A DNA stretch of 64,000 nt from JANNMJ01 sp031397815 (GTDB lineage Bacteria > Bacteroidota > Bacteroidia > Cytophagales > Hymenobacteraceae). The DNA lies in contig JANNMJ010000246.1 of assembly GCA_031397815.1 (NCBI GenBank), positions 12,550 through 76,549 on the forward strand. Reading direction: 5' to 3'. Within the stretch, counting starts at the first letter, position 1. Each line of letters opens with the position of its first letter. This document shows, one piece after another, positions 15,094 to 25,136 of this stretch. The notes beneath the pieces were generated by a model, which saw nothing but the letters and a program-made list of their open reading frames with translations, had not been told where the DNA came from and ran no database searches. The translations under genes were made by a program, and so were the position numbers.

Positions 15094-15821
15094 CGCTTTC
15101 GGCGCCTTCTGGCTGATTTGCTTGCCTTGCTGACCGGTGGTGCAGCTTTGAGCGCTGCCTCAGGCTTGGTCTTGGGGGCTGAAGTAGCCGCTGCTGCTCC
15201 TGCCGGGCGATGCTTGCGGGATGGTGCCAACTCACGGGGTGCCCCGGCTTGCTTAGGCGCCTCTTGGTAAGCATCGCGGATGCGCCAGTAAAGCTGAACC
15301 AGCACTTGCTCTATCTGGCCTTCATTTAATGTATTGAGGGGCTGGTCGGTGGGGTTGATAGCTTGAAAAGCCGCCAGCTCGCTATCCAAAAAAGCGCTAT
15401 CCGAAATGATAAGCGGCAGGATGGTAGCGCCCGCTCGCTGAGCCGCTTTCAGGAGCGGCGGCAGCTCGTGATGGGCGATGAAATCGGACGCGAGGAAATC
15501 GGCACTGATCAACAGGACGGCGACACGAGTAGTCGCCAACGCTCGATCGATCTCGGCCCGCCAGCGGTCGCCACCGCGCAGCTTACTGTCTTGCCAGATG
15601 GTAACGCCGTGGTTGCGCTCCAAGGGATCGAGGTGGACTTTAACGCGGTCCAGCCATTTTTTGTCTTTGTGGCTATAGGAGATGAATACGGCGGTACGCG
15701 CAAGCGCCCTTGCCGCCACCCGCCGAACGGGCTTGGGTGCGGGCTTAGGGGCGGGCTTAGCGCTTGACTTATTGGGTTTGGTGGCCGGCGCGATAGGCCG
15801 GGCAACGGTTTTCTTCGCCAT
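15039..15821 (-). CDS. TIR-domain protein (likely NAD-consuming effector), frameshifted at 3' end
   Basis: Starting at the ATG at 15821: residues 1-40 form a Lys/Pro/Ala-rich leader with KPAPKPAPKP, then a TIR domain at about 43-175 (AVFISYSHKDKKWLDRVKVH; GDRWRAEIDRALATTRVAVL; LLISADFLASDF). Glu90 in WRAEID is in the position of the catalytic glutamate of NADase TIR domains. After about residue 230 the frame becomes Arg-rich (KSARRRRKRWPP) and ends, while the neighbouring frame carries on with linker-like and then domain-like sequence. TIR effectors deplete NAD+ in several anti-phage systems. No sensor partner is adjacent, so the missing C-terminal domain was probably the sensor. Confidence 0.82.
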   Translation of the reverse strand: MAKKTVARPIAPATKPNKSSAKPAPKPAPKPVRRVAARALARTAVFISYSHKDKKWLDRVKVHLDPLERNHGVTIWQDSKLRGGDRWRAEIDRALATTRVAVLLISADFLASDFIAHHELPPLLKAAQRAGATILPLIISDSAFLDSELAAFQAINPTDQPLNTLNEGQIEQVLVQLYWRIRDAYQEAPKQAGAPRELAPSRKHRPAGAAAATSAPKTKPEAALKAAPPVSKASKSARRRRKRWPPSAPPRFCRQLPEVR

Positions 15822-16414
15822 TAGTGAGGTGCAGACAGAAAGGGTACTTGCCGCCAACTACTCATGAAGCCCTTGGCTGTCGGCGCTCCGGTCGGGGCTG
15901 AAGCCCTGTTTCGTTAGAAAAGAATCTACACCGAAACAAGATGGCCGATTGACTATCCGGAACCGGCGTATCGGCGGCAGTTAGTAAGCTGTAGCAGTGC
16001 CGAATACGCAGATGCCCCAAGGCACTGTCGTAATTAGACAACCAACGACACTAATAGAGTTTACCGATTTGGTCCGCACTTGCATCAGCCAATGCGTCCT
16101 CCACTACCTATCATTTGGGTGAACGCGACAAATCCTTTTCGGTTTCGGCCAGCTTGGCAACGTGGAGGTGTATGCCGTGGGCCGTCACCCCTTCTGTGTC
16201 TTCTGATTGGTTATAACCCTGACCGACTTATGATATTACACCAGCGCTACGGTCGTACCACTGAAGGCCAACACCTTCTCGGATGGGACGACGCCCTGTG
16301 TTAAGTATCAGGTCGGCTTCGTGCATTACGTCAGATAGGACACCACGAAAACGCATTCATATTTCGTGATGTTACTGAAATAGCTAAGAAGGGATTTTCA
16401 GTTCTTTTCTTGCC
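15822..16414. other. Gene-free interval between the TIR gene and the propeller gene
   Basis: About 590 bp with no convincing frame, RNA or repeat. It should contain the promoter of the TIR gene (minus strand) and the 3' end of the propeller transcript. I could not recognise either signal. Confidence 0.35.
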
Positions 16415-18145
16415 TCACTGACCAATCACAATGCGTTTCCAGACAGGCTTACGGCTTTCTTGAACGGCTTGCAGCAAATACAAACCCGGCGCCAGAGGCG
16501 GCAGCACCAGCTCCAGCTGCCCCGCGCTAGCAGACGTCACGGATTGCGCGTAAACCGTTCGGCCCGTGCCATCAAGTAGCCGCAACCGCTCGAGCTGCGC
16601 CTGCTGGGGCCAGCTCAACCGCACGCGCCCCCCGGCTGGTACGGGGTTCGGCGCCACGCTCCACTCCCCTGCCTCCGTAGCCTCCGATGAGCCAAGCGGA
16701 ATACCGACTGAAAGCCGGGCCAGAAAATTATCAAGCCCTCCCGCGCTGACCAAAGTCGTCGCGCCGAACGGCACGGAATTATTGAACGACCCGTTTACAT
16801 ACAGCCGATGATTAATCGGGCTCATTCGGATGCCCACTATATACGCGGTAGTGGTAGCGGCGCCAACCCGCAGCAGCCATTGCGGGGTGCCTTGGGGGTC
16901 CAGCTTCAGCAAATACCCATTCAGACTATCTAGGTCGCCCACCAACGAGAGCGCCCCAAAAGTGAGGGTCCCCTGAAAATAACCACTGACATACAGATTG
17001 CCGGAGGGGTCAGTAGCTACACCATTGGCGCGCGCAGTCGGACCGCCCATACTAGCTTGCGCCCACTCCACGTTCCCGGCGGCGTCATATTTAGTAATGA
17101 AGGCGTGTGAATCGCCATTCATCGAATTCGGCAAGGCCATCCCGCCAAAAGTCGTTTGGCCGATGTAGTATCCGCAGAGATACCCGCTTTGGCCAGCGGG
17201 GGTTTTGAGCGCATTACTAGCTGAACAGAAATTGGCATTTGTCGTAGAAGGATCCGACTTTTTCAGCCATTGAAGCTGCCCGTTGGCATCGTAGCTGGCG
17301 AAGAACCCGCACGCGCTAGCTCCACTGTTGAACGCAGAAGTGCCGAAACGAATGGTGCCATTGAAATCGCCATTTATAATGACCCCTCCTTGGGGTGCGG
17401 GCGCCGGTTTCATGTCGTAGGCATAGGAGCGAAACCGGCCCTCGGCCACGGTCACCCACTGGAAGCGGTGCAGCTGTGGATCAATTCGAAAAAGGAACGC
17501 GTTTTGCGCTCCGCCCCCGGCTACTGACGTCTGTTGACCTAGATAAAGCGAATCAGTGCAGAAACCAGCCACATAAAGTGCATTAGTGGCATCGAAGGCA
17601 ACGCTGATTACCTCTACGTTAGCGAAGGGAGTCACTAGAGGTCGGCGTCGCCCTTGTAAATGCTCAGCCCATTCAATGGTACCGGAAGAGCTCATTTTCG
17701 CCACGAACCCTTCCTGTCCATCGTTACTCGTCGAAATGCTAGTGAACGTCTGAGTACCTAGTACGATTTGCCCCGTAAACTGGCCAACTAAATACATATT
17801 GCCACTAGTATCGCAAGTTGCGCTGGTGATACCGCTTCTGATAGAGGCAGGGAAATCGCGTACCCATATAACGCTTCCCGTGCTGTCGTAGCGCGCCAGA
17901 TAACCAGTTGAATGAGTGGCTGACAAAGTCAAGTTGCCAAACTGGGCGCTTCCGTTATAGACGCCACTAATATAAACATCTCCCTCAGGAGAAAGGTACA
18001 ACCGTCTAGAAGACTCTCGGCCAGTCCCGCCCGCTTGCCGAACCCAGTCCCAAGTGGGTAGCTGGGCGAAAGTGTTGCGGGCAGCTGTGAAGCATAGCAA
18101 CAATAGAATTGCGTAGGTGAACGGGTGGGTGCGGGTAAGTACCAT
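16415..18145 (-). CDS. Secreted beta-propeller (SBBP-type) protein with T9SS sorting domain
   Basis: A 576-residue protein from the ATG at 18145, which begins a clear signal peptide (about 10-28, ending NTFAQ). Multiple SBBP-like repeats follow, of the form G-N-x-Y-x-x-G-x-F-x-G-x-x-x-F/L-G (e.g. DTSGNMYLVGQFTGQIVLG and DPSGNLYVSGYFQGTLTFG), giving a beta-propeller. The C-terminal 75 residues have T9SS features: WSVAPNPVPAGGRVRLSW, then LLDGTGRTVY, then LAPGLYLLQA. Expected at the cell surface. It is the last gene of the minus-strand surface-protein cluster, 55 bp after the large Rhs-like gene. Confidence 0.87.
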   Translation of the reverse strand: MVLTRTHPFTYAILLLLCFTAARNTFAQLPTWDWVRQAGGTGRESSRRLYLSPEGDVYISGVYNGSAQFGNLTLSATHSTGYLARYDSTGSVIWVRDFPASIRSGITSATCDTSGNMYLVGQFTGQIVLGTQTFTSISTSNDGQEGFVAKMSSSGTIEWAEHLQGRRRPLVTPFANVEVISVAFDATNALYVAGFCTDSLYLGQQTSVAGGGAQNAFLFRIDPQLHRFQWVTVAEGRFRSYAYDMKPAPAPQGGVIINGDFNGTIRFGTSAFNSGASACGFFASYDANGQLQWLKKSDPSTTNANFCSASNALKTPAGQSGYLCGYYIGQTTFGGMALPNSMNGDSHAFITKYDAAGNVEWAQASMGGPTARANGVATDPSGNLYVSGYFQGTLTFGALSLVGDLDSLNGYLLKLDPQGTPQWLLRVGAATTTAYIVGIRMSPINHRLYVNGSFNNSVPFGATTLVSAGGLDNFLARLSVGIPLGSSEATEAGEWSVAPNPVPAGGRVRLSWPQQAQLERLRLLDGTGRTVYAQSVTSASAGQLELVLPPLAPGLYLLQAVQESRKPVWKRIVIGQ

Positions 18146-18200
18146 CGGGCGTTGCAAAGTAACAGTGGAAAGAAAACAGTAGCCATCAACAGAGGATTGG

Positions 18201-21200
18201 CTAGTGAATATTATCACAAGTTGTTCTGCTTACAATTTCCCTAACATCAGTCATGCTTCCGTTCGAATATCTATAAACAGTTACTTTGGTACATATTTCT
18301 GGATCACCGTTACAACTACAGTCTACCTGATAACGAACTGGCGTTTCGCATCTACGATCAATCCACCGTTCAAGCCCTCTACACGGTTTGCAAGCTCCTG
18401 CATTGTAATACGTTGGCACCCAGCGGACTTGGTTATAGCTAGGGCTCTGAGGATTTTGGTCCACTTCCTCCTGTTCCTCATATCCAGTTGGGCTTATATA
18501 TCCCCATGGATCAGGAGCTCCCATCTGACACTGCGTATTACCCGTGGCAATCCACGTAGCTAGCCGATCACGTTTCATGTTGTACTTGTACTCCTTGATC
18601 AGGCGCGCCGCATGAATGGGTGCATTAGGGCGATCTAAGACTTCCCGATGGACTCGCAGGGGCCTGCCAGATACATCGTATTGGTAGCGGGTAAAGAAGT
18701 TATCGTTGTCGAGGGTTGCGCTTATTTGCTCCGTCTTGGCATCGTAGACGTACGCAGCCATAGTCGCTTCGACAGGTTGAAACCGGAAATCGTCTACAAA
18801 GACGTTGGTAGTAGAGTTGTCTACGTGTCGGCAACCGACGACCAGATTCTTGTTAAACGCAGTTGACGGGATGATGAAGGATGTATTGATCTGATACCAG
18901 TCACCTGCTTTGCGAACCTCAGCGTTGCGGATAGTGGTGGCTGCTACCTCTACACCATCCAACTTCGCGTAAAGCTTGCAGTTGGCAGATGCTAAATCGC
19001 TGGCATGTACCCACGCGCTGAGCCGGTATTTTTTACCCACCCGCACATTGGTCAAGTCAGTGTTGTTGGCTACTGTTTGAGCTTTGTAAGTGAAGCCACT
19101 TTGATTTGACTTCAATTCGGAGCTCCACTTGCCAGTGTGAGCGTATGTGGAGGCTCGGGAGGCATCCATTACCTCACCACCAAAGTGCGATGCGTTGTTT
19201 GCCGAACTCAAGTCTTCAGCGCCTGAATACGCTACCTCAGTGTAGCGGGCATTATAGGCGTTTAACAGGGGCAAGCTTTGATCGTATCCGTGTTTTTGCG
19301 CAGAAAATTGCCCATTAGCCGCCCGCGATTGTAAGCTACCCGAGTAACGGTCGTAAGTCATTATCTCGCCTGTCTTCTGCCAGCCGTTGATTTCATTCAC
19401 GATAGAAGTGGTAGTACCCCAACCGAAAGGAGTGAATGTCGCTTGTGTTCCGTCAGGATTTAGCCCTCCAGTAGTAGGATTAGCAAGGGTCACAACCGGA
19501 CCATTAGCTGAAATACCGCTCCAAAGCAAAGATTCGTATTTTCGCCAAATCGGGGTACTAGCATCCAATTGCTGCTCGTAGACACCGGTTGAAGGGTTGA
19601 ACGCACGGTATTCCCAAGTGCTTTTCCAAGTTTGTGCTGAAGCAGAAACTACGGATTGCTGGCCACCTCGCTCTTTCGTAACAACCATTCCAGCCTGCTG
19701 TAGAAGCATATTTTTCCACTTGGCACTTTCGTCCATTGGCCCCATACCCGACAAGGTAGTGTTGAGTCCATACTTGGTATATGCAGGAGTGATGGTCGTA
19801 CGATACGTATCACCCAATGAGTTAACCGACGTGGATACCAGTACTTGCCCTGTTATAGGGTCATACTTGTCGTTGCTCGTGCGGACAGTAATACCGTTAG
19901 AGGTCGTGGTCGTGCCTCTAAGCGTTACTGGGTGATACGTTTTCGTGGTGCGGTTAAAGTTGTAAATATTGTGGTAGTCCGCATACAGCATCTCCATTGT
20001 CATCACTCCTTCCGTGAAGCGGCCCTGATTGGGGATGTTTGCATCGTTAGGGAGCTGGTCTGAATAATTGAATTCTGAAGAGAATTCTGTAACCTCCGAT
20101 TTATTTTTCTTAACTAAGCTTTTGACTTGCCCGATCAGGCCCGTGTTTACGTCAATATCGTGGTTGTATCGCAAAAACCACATGACACTCCTATTATAGT
20201 CACGGCCAGGAAACGGCCAATTACCTCCGAAGCCAAAAGCATATTGTTGCGGCGCCACCATGGATGAGTGGGGAGTGTAAAAGCTGTACTCTTCTTTGGT
20301 ATCATAGTCGGAAGAGGACGTTGCTAACCCACCCTTCAAAACAGCTACTTTGCTGTAAATAACTGGCGTATTAGGATAATCAAACAGCTGGTAAAAGCTG
20401 TAAGGAGTAGCCGTTTTTTTGATAAATGCTGGCTCCTGCGCAATGACACCTGCACTATTGATATTTGCCGAGAGATCAGTCACATACTCGTAACGTGTTT
20501 CGTACGAATGGCCTGCATCATCGGTAGTAGAAATTTTTGCGACCCGAAGCTCACCCCCAGAAGTGTTCACTGGACTCGAGAGAGTGAACTTGAAATCTAC
20601 TGGGCTAAACGGAGCATTAGGACATTGAGACAAAAGCGCAATTGGTTCATCAGCAGCAGAAACAGTAATGCTATTCGTACCAACTGCCACTATTGTTACC
20701 CAACGTTCATATTTTTTTCGTATGTCGAAGGTTGTTATGCACCTGAACCGATGTATGTAATATCCCGAAGCCCAAAGACGATCACCCGGCTTGTATACGG
20801 ATGATAGCGGATAATTAAATCCCTGGCTTCTGTCAACCTGTAATGTCGTTCCACAGTCGTCATTCTGGAATGGCACGCCTTTGCTGCCATATTCAGACAC
20901 AAAGGCGTATTGATCTCTTTCATACTGAATGTGAACGGCACTGCCCAAAGGAGTGGTTATGTCCGTAAGTGACCAAGCAGCCCCATCTTCACCAGCGCTT
21001 GTGGGATCTGACGACGGATAATGACCCTCAAGGGTGGCTTCCCCATCGCGAGCATACATACCGAACCCATCCCACTTATTGATGCCATAGCTCGGATTTT
21101 GAGCATAGGTAAACAAGAAATCAGGTGACAGCTTACTCCCGCCTGGCCCGAACGTCGAGATGCTTTCCAGAGTAAGCTTGCCGGTATGGTGATCAGGCTC

Positions 21201-23837
21201 CCAGAAATCCGGATCCAACGATGGGGGATTGGAAACGCTGGAGAAAGAGTTCGGGGTATTTGAACAGAGCCGATAAGAATAGTTGAATCGGATGCGTTTC
21301 AGTGCGTTGGCTTTCAAGTAGGCCTTGATTCGGTTATCGACTGCCACATCGTACACGTCATATACCTTGTCGTAGGTGTCGCCATTGCGCAGATCGGCCG
21401 TATTAGCGCTCACTGGGTTTGCCGATGGTAAGAGAGCCGGTATAACTGTTGGGTTAGAATCATTGAGGTCCCGAATGCCGTCTACGGTTTGCAGTTTGGC
21501 CACATCTTCATTACGGAGTAAGACCACTTCGTCGAGGCGCAACGATGATGACGGCGTAGACTCATCGATACCCAGTGTAGAGATGCCAGCATTACGGCCC
21601 GGAACAAAATGACCGCGTCCGTCACGCCGCACATTCTTGATAAAAAGCGCAGTATGCGTTCGCGTGCTGATCGAGTTCAGGTAGTACGTTTCTTTGTAGC
21701 CTTCGCTAACACTGACGGAATTCAAGTCCTCGGGACTATACATTTCGCCGATGTAGGGCTGCCGCCATTTGTACTTAGAGGAAAACTTGCCGTAGTCATA
21801 CTTCACCCACCCACCCCAATCCTCAGCGTCTACCACGCCGATTTGCCCGCGGTCTACATAATCGGGCGAGGTGATAGCCGTTAGCAGCCACGTCGTGGCG
21901 TATTTGTGCAGGCCTGTACGGGAGCCCATCATTCGGGTGGCTAAATTGTCGTTGCCACTGCTTAACTTGTCACGCGAGTAACTAGATTGAGTGTGATGGT
22001 AAACCGGCAATGAATAATGATACGTTGTGCCGTCTTCATTAGTAACGGCGAAAGCACCAATACCGTCGCCTGGCAATTCAGCCCGGAACACGTTGTCACT
22101 CTGCACAGTACTAATCTCGAAAGCAGCGTTTGGCTCCCAGAAAGCGCCGTTAGCCTGACTATTGTTAGCAGGTCCGTATCCATTATTGCCAGTCATTATT
22201 TCACACTTAGTAGCCGTGCCGGAAGCAGGTGCTTGAAATTCTAAAAAATTAGGCAGTGAATTGGCAGCACTAGCATCATCATATTTTTTAGCAATCTCCC
22301 TATTAGTGTACCAGTCAATGTGCTTGCCTTGCACCACTTTACGACCGTGAGATGCGCCATTGATTATATAACCTGTGCGAGCCGGAGCGGTACGGGTTGC
22401 GGGCTGAGTGCTGTTTGACGTATTAGCGCCGAACAAGGATTCATCTTTTACTAAAACATATCCTTGGTTGATGTCGACTTCGATGCCCGTAGGATCAGTG
22501 TTGGCTGGGGCTTCGTAGCTGTGGTAATCGTAGGAATTTTGGGTACTGCCCTCGTACCGAAACTGCGGCTTATAGTCCTTCGCGAACGGGAAAGCGTTGT
22601 ATTTAAAGTGATTTAGAACGAGCTGGTTTTGCAGTCGGAGGTTATCGGCGCTCTTCGGGTAGGGCACAGTGCCGACTTCCAGCCGGTAGGGGCGAATAGA
22701 ACCCGATATACCCTCACCCATTACAGAGTAGTTATCATGAGAGATACTTAGTGGATGTCCTATTACGGCTTCAAAATCATCTTCGGGCGCACCAAACTGA
22801 TGCACGTCTCCAGCAGCACCAATAGCGTATCTACCAATATTTGATTGATCGCCACTGAACCCTACTTGCGACTTATAGAATATAAGAGGCTTACTAGGCT
22901 GGCCATTTGCGACTGTCCCCTCCTTGATTTCTGCACCTACCGATTGGCCAAATCTTCCGTCAACACCATCTAGCCTAGGTATTTTATGAAAGTTAAGCTC
23001 ACCATACATCTGCTCGGTTTTGTTATCATTAATCAGGTTCCAGTAATCCATATGGAATAACGTCCGGTTGGTGCGGGTACTGGCACTATTGAAGCTGCCA
23101 GCGGCATCACTGGCACGCCCCAACATTACAGCATTTCCGATAGCACCACTGACCGCACTGCTAGCAGCACTGAAAGCCAGATTTTTTGCAACGGCTGCGC
23201 CACCTCCCGCAACGCCCGCAGCACCTAGTGTGGCGATGGTAATACCGGCGAAAATCATTCGCTTCGCGTCAACGGTAGCAGGTTCGCCGCGCTCAAACCT
23301 GACTCCTACTACATCACCTGAATTGATTCGGCCTCCTTTCCAGCCTACACTTGCTAAGCCGATCAAATCGACGGACCCTTGACGCCCCGTTTCCGAGTCC
23401 CAACCGAGGTTTACTATACCTAAGATACTGCCTTGCCATCCCCGGTTCAGGGTTTGCTGAAAGGTGCTGGTATTGAACTCCCCGGCGGCATCATCTGGGT
23501 AACCGCTGACATTACGCGAGATGGCACCGGCATTCATCGACCAACCCAAGCCTACCCAAGTAGCCTCTTGCTCTAGCCGAATACCTGCTCGGTAGGTGAG
23601 GGGCATTGACACTGAACCCTCTGGACCCGGCACTTCTAGTACCGGGAGCTGATAGGTAAAATCGCCGGTGGCGAGGTTGACCATATCAGTGGCACCGGGC
23701 GAATCGTAGCTGGTGAACTCCGGTTGGTTAGGCCCCATTACAGCATAACTGACCGTAGGAAGCGCTAGATTGAAAAGAGTTTCTACGAGCAGCAGGCAAG
23801 CAGTAACACGAGCAAGGCGGCGGTTGCGAAAAAACAT
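18201..23837 (-). CDS. Giant secreted Rhs-like protein without an Rhs core
   Basis: 1878 residues with an N-terminal signal segment (about 8-32, VTACLLLVETLFNLALPTVS). The early region, ATDMVNLATGDFTYQLPVLE followed by PLTYRAGIRLEQ and VGLGWSMNAG, is the typical start of Bacteroidota Rhs/SpvB-like secreted proteins. Much of the middle is beta-rich. About residues 1580-1710 resemble a carbohydrate-binding-like jelly roll (HTGKWSSELKSNQSGF, then VFVDDFRF). A single YD-like stretch follows (FTRYQYDVSGRPLRVHREV). The C-terminus is Cys-rich with CKPCRGLERWIDRRCE and CSCNGDPEIC and lacks the DPxG core, so this is not a complete Rhs toxin. It is probably made together with the LRR-Rhs protein upstream in the same cluster. 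Confidence 0.82.
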   Translation of the reverse strand: MFFRNRRLARVTACLLLVETLFNLALPTVSYAVMGPNQPEFTSYDSPGATDMVNLATGDFTYQLPVLEVPGPEGSVSMPLTYRAGIRLEQEATWVGLGWSMNAGAISRNVSGYPDDAAGEFNTSTFQQTLNRGWQGSILGIVNLGWDSETGRQGSVDLIGLASVGWKGGRINSGDVVGVRFERGEPATVDAKRMIFAGITIATLGAAGVAGGGAAVAKNLAFSAASSAVSGAIGNAVMLGRASDAAGSFNSASTRTNRTLFHMDYWNLINDNKTEQMYGELNFHKIPRLDGVDGRFGQSVGAEIKEGTVANGQPSKPLIFYKSQVGFSGDQSNIGRYAIGAAGDVHQFGAPEDDFEAVIGHPLSISHDNYSVMGEGISGSIRPYRLEVGTVPYPKSADNLRLQNQLVLNHFKYNAFPFAKDYKPQFRYEGSTQNSYDYHSYEAPANTDPTGIEVDINQGYVLVKDESLFGANTSNSTQPATRTAPARTGYIINGASHGRKVVQGKHIDWYTNREIAKKYDDASAANSLPNFLEFQAPASGTATKCEIMTGNNGYGPANNSQANGAFWEPNAAFEISTVQSDNVFRAELPGDGIGAFAVTNEDGTTYHYSLPVYHHTQSSYSRDKLSSGNDNLATRMMGSRTGLHKYATTWLLTAITSPDYVDRGQIGVVDAEDWGGWVKYDYGKFSSKYKWRQPYIGEMYSPEDLNSVSVSEGYKETYYLNSISTRTHTALFIKNVRRDGRGHFVPGRNAGISTLGIDESTPSSSLRLDEVVLLRNEDVAKLQTVDGIRDLNDSNPTVIPALLPSANPVSANTADLRNGDTYDKVYDVYDVAVDNRIKAYLKANALKRIRFNYSYRLCSNTPNSFSSVSNPPSLDPDFWEPDHHTGKLTLESISTFGPGGSKLSPDFLFTYAQNPSYGINKWDGFGMYARDGEATLEGHYPSSDPTSAGEDGAAWSLTDITTPLGSAVHIQYERDQYAFVSEYGSKGVPFQNDDCGTTLQVDRSQGFNYPLSSVYKPGDRLWASGYYIHRFRCITTFDIRKKYERWVTIVAVGTNSITVSAADEPIALLSQCPNAPFSPVDFKFTLSSPVNTSGGELRVAKISTTDDAGHSYETRYEYVTDLSANINSAGVIAQEPAFIKKTATPYSFYQLFDYPNTPVIYSKVAVLKGGLATSSSDYDTKEEYSFYTPHSSMVAPQQYAFGFGGNWPFPGRDYNRSVMWFLRYNHDIDVNTGLIGQVKSLVKKNKSEVTEFSSEFNYSDQLPNDANIPNQGRFTEGVMTMEMLYADYHNIYNFNRTTKTYHPVTLRGTTTTSNGITVRTSNDKYDPITGQVLVSTSVNSLGDTYRTTITPAYTKYGLNTTLSGMGPMDESAKWKNMLLQQAGMVVTKERGGQQSVVSASAQTWKSTWEYRAFNPSTGVYEQQLDASTPIWRKYESLLWSGISANGPVVTLANPTTGGLNPDGTQATFTPFGWGTTTSIVNEINGWQKTGEIMTYDRYSGSLQSRAANGQFSAQKHGYDQSLPLLNAYNARYTEVAYSGAEDLSSANNASHFGGEVMDASRASTYAHTGKWSSELKSNQSGFTYKAQTVANNTDLTNVRVGKKYRLSAWVHASDLASANCKLYAKLDGVEVAATTIRNAEVRKAGDWYQINTSFIIPSTAFNKNLVVGCRHVDNSTTNVFVDDFRFQPVEATMAAYVYDAKTEQISATLDNDNFFTRYQYDVSGRPLRVHREVLDRPNAPIHAARLIKEYKYNMKRDRLATWIATGNTQCQMGAPDPWGYISPTGYEEQEEVDQNPQSPSYNQVRWVPTYYNAGACKPCRGLERWIDRRCETPVRYQVDCSCNGDPEICTKVTVYRYSNGSMTDVREIVSRTTCDNIH

Positions 23838-23903
23838 AGGTCGTGGATAAGGCAGTTCAGTAACAGATGTGGGCCGAAAGAAAGCCCTCGGCAGACAAAA
23901 GCT

Positions 23904-24593
23904 CTAGTTGGTTACTGCAAGCGGTGGAATAGCTTGGAAAGCAGTGGCGAGGAAATTGAATCGGAACGGCGGTAATAGCTCTTTCCGTCCCGCGACGTTC
24001 AGGCGGCAGCCGGTAGTGAGTGCAGCGGGCGGCGTGTCGAAGATGAGCAAAACCGTGGAGCGGCCGGTGTTGCCATACTGCCGCATATACATGGCGGCCA
24101 TAGCGGGCACAGAATCTTGACCCGGGATATGCAGGTAACTATCCGTGGCAATACCAGCGCTTAGATATTGTACCACTGCGGCATATTGCGCCGGATTACC
24201 AGCAAACTCCGTTTCGTATTCGGTGCCGTTCTGCGATAAGTCCAACGCGAAGTGCGTGCGGCTACGGTAGGCTTGTTGGGCTGAATCTAGGGTAAGGCGG
24301 GTGAGCGGTTGGTGCGTGTTGCGCACTTCCTGCGCGGCGAGCAGCTCGGGTAGTCGGTAACTACACTGTGCCTTGATCGCACCTATTTCCTGCGTTTGTA
24401 CCAACCCATTCTTAGGTTCGGCCACCCAAGCGCGAAGGGCATCGGGCGGTAACGGCTGGGTGGTGCAAGCCGTAGCTCCTAACAGGCCGACAAACAGCCA
24501 GCGGTGGTAATACACCTTTAGTAGCCTTGCTTTTTCAGACGCGCCAAAGCGGTAGAGTTTGGCTTGAAAGGTAGCCAGTTGGTTCATACTCAA
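23904..24593 (-). CDS. Putative lipoprotein of unknown function
   Basis: 229 residues. After a charged N-terminal stretch there is a hydrophobic segment ending in a cysteine (FVGLLGATACTTQ), which looks like a lipoprotein signal, although the N-terminus before it is long (about 30 residues) and the true start may be further in. The rest is a soluble domain with no motif I know. It starts 6 bp after the upstream OmpH-like gene, so the two are co-transcribed within the Rhs cluster. Confidence 0.72.
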   Translation of the reverse strand: MSMNQLATFQAKLYRFGASEKARLLKVYYHRWLFVGLLGATACTTQPLPPDALRAWVAEPKNGLVQTQEIGAIKAQCSYRLPELLAAQEVRNTHQPLTRLTLDSAQQAYRSRTHFALDLSQNGTEYETEFAGNPAQYAAVVQYLSAGIATDSYLHIPGQDSVPAMAAMYMRQYGNTGRSTVLLIFDTPPAALTTGCRLNVAGRKELLPPFRFNFLATAFQAIPPLAVTN

Positions 24594-24599
24594 AGCGGG

Positions 24600-25136
24600 T
24601 TACTTAGTAGCAGCTTGTTTGCGGCGGTAACGTTCGTTCAGCTCTTTTACCACCGCCTCGGTCACATCGATGGCGTCATCTGCGTACACGATGTTGCCGC
24701 TGCTGGTGGCGCCCAAGATGAGGGTGTACCCCTCCCGCTTACCGTACTCTTTCACGAAGGCATTCAAGTCGTTCATCACGACTGCATCGAGCTTTTCACG
24801 CTCGGCGGTAAGCTTTTGGGTAGTGGCTTCGCGGTATTGCGCCAGTTGATTCTGTTTCGCTCCCAATTCCTGCTCCCGCGCTGCTGCCTGCGTAGGCGTA
24901 AGCTGCCCGCGTTCCTGTTGGTAACGCGTGGCGGCGCGCTGGAACTCCGCCGTCAGCGTATCCACTTGGATTTGCCACGGTGCCGCTATCGCCTGCAACT
25001 GCCGCTGTTCAGCGAGTACGGCCTCGTACTCTTGGCTGATTTTGGCGGGGTTGAGGTAGGCTAGTTTGGGGGTGGGGGTGCAAGCCGTCAGCGTGGAAAG
25101 AAAAAGGGAAATTGTGGTTGAAAATTTAGTATTCAT
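24600..25136 (-). CDS. OmpH/Skp-like periplasmic chaperone-type lipoprotein
   Basis: 178 residues with a signal ending in a cysteine (FLSTLTACTPTPK). The strand LAYLNPAKISQEY is characteristic of the OmpH start (YVDsqkI-like). A long charged coiled coil spans about residues 40-135 (Gln/Glu/Ala-rich), and the terminal strand region is KREGYTLILGATSSGNIVYA followed by DDAIDVTEAVVKELN, as in OmpH/Skp proteins. These hold outer-membrane or secreted clients in the periplasm. Sitting between giant secreted proteins, it may chaperone them. Confidence 0.85.
   Translation of the reverse strand: MNTKFSTTISLFLSTLTACTPTPKLAYLNPAKISQEYEAVLAEQRQLQAIAAPWQIQVDTLTAEFQRAATRYQQERGQLTPTQAAAREQELGAKQNQLAQYREATTQKLTAEREKLDAVVMNDLNAFVKEYGKREGYTLILGATSSGNIVYADDAIDVTEAVVKELNERYRRKQAATK

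Noticed and set aside
15090..15160. Programmed frameshift in the TIR gene
   Set aside because: No slippery heptamer or following structure is visible near the frame change; mutation or sequencing error is simpler.
15039..15821. TIR protein as the effector of the YegP/E2-E1/JAMM module
   Set aside because: It is about 5.5 kb away, on the other strand, and separated by a T9SS protein and insertion-sequence debris; nothing links it to that operon.
18201..23837. Complete Rhs toxin
   Set aside because: Only the N-terminal Rhs-type region and a YD-like stretch are present; there is no core motif with DPxG and no clear tip.
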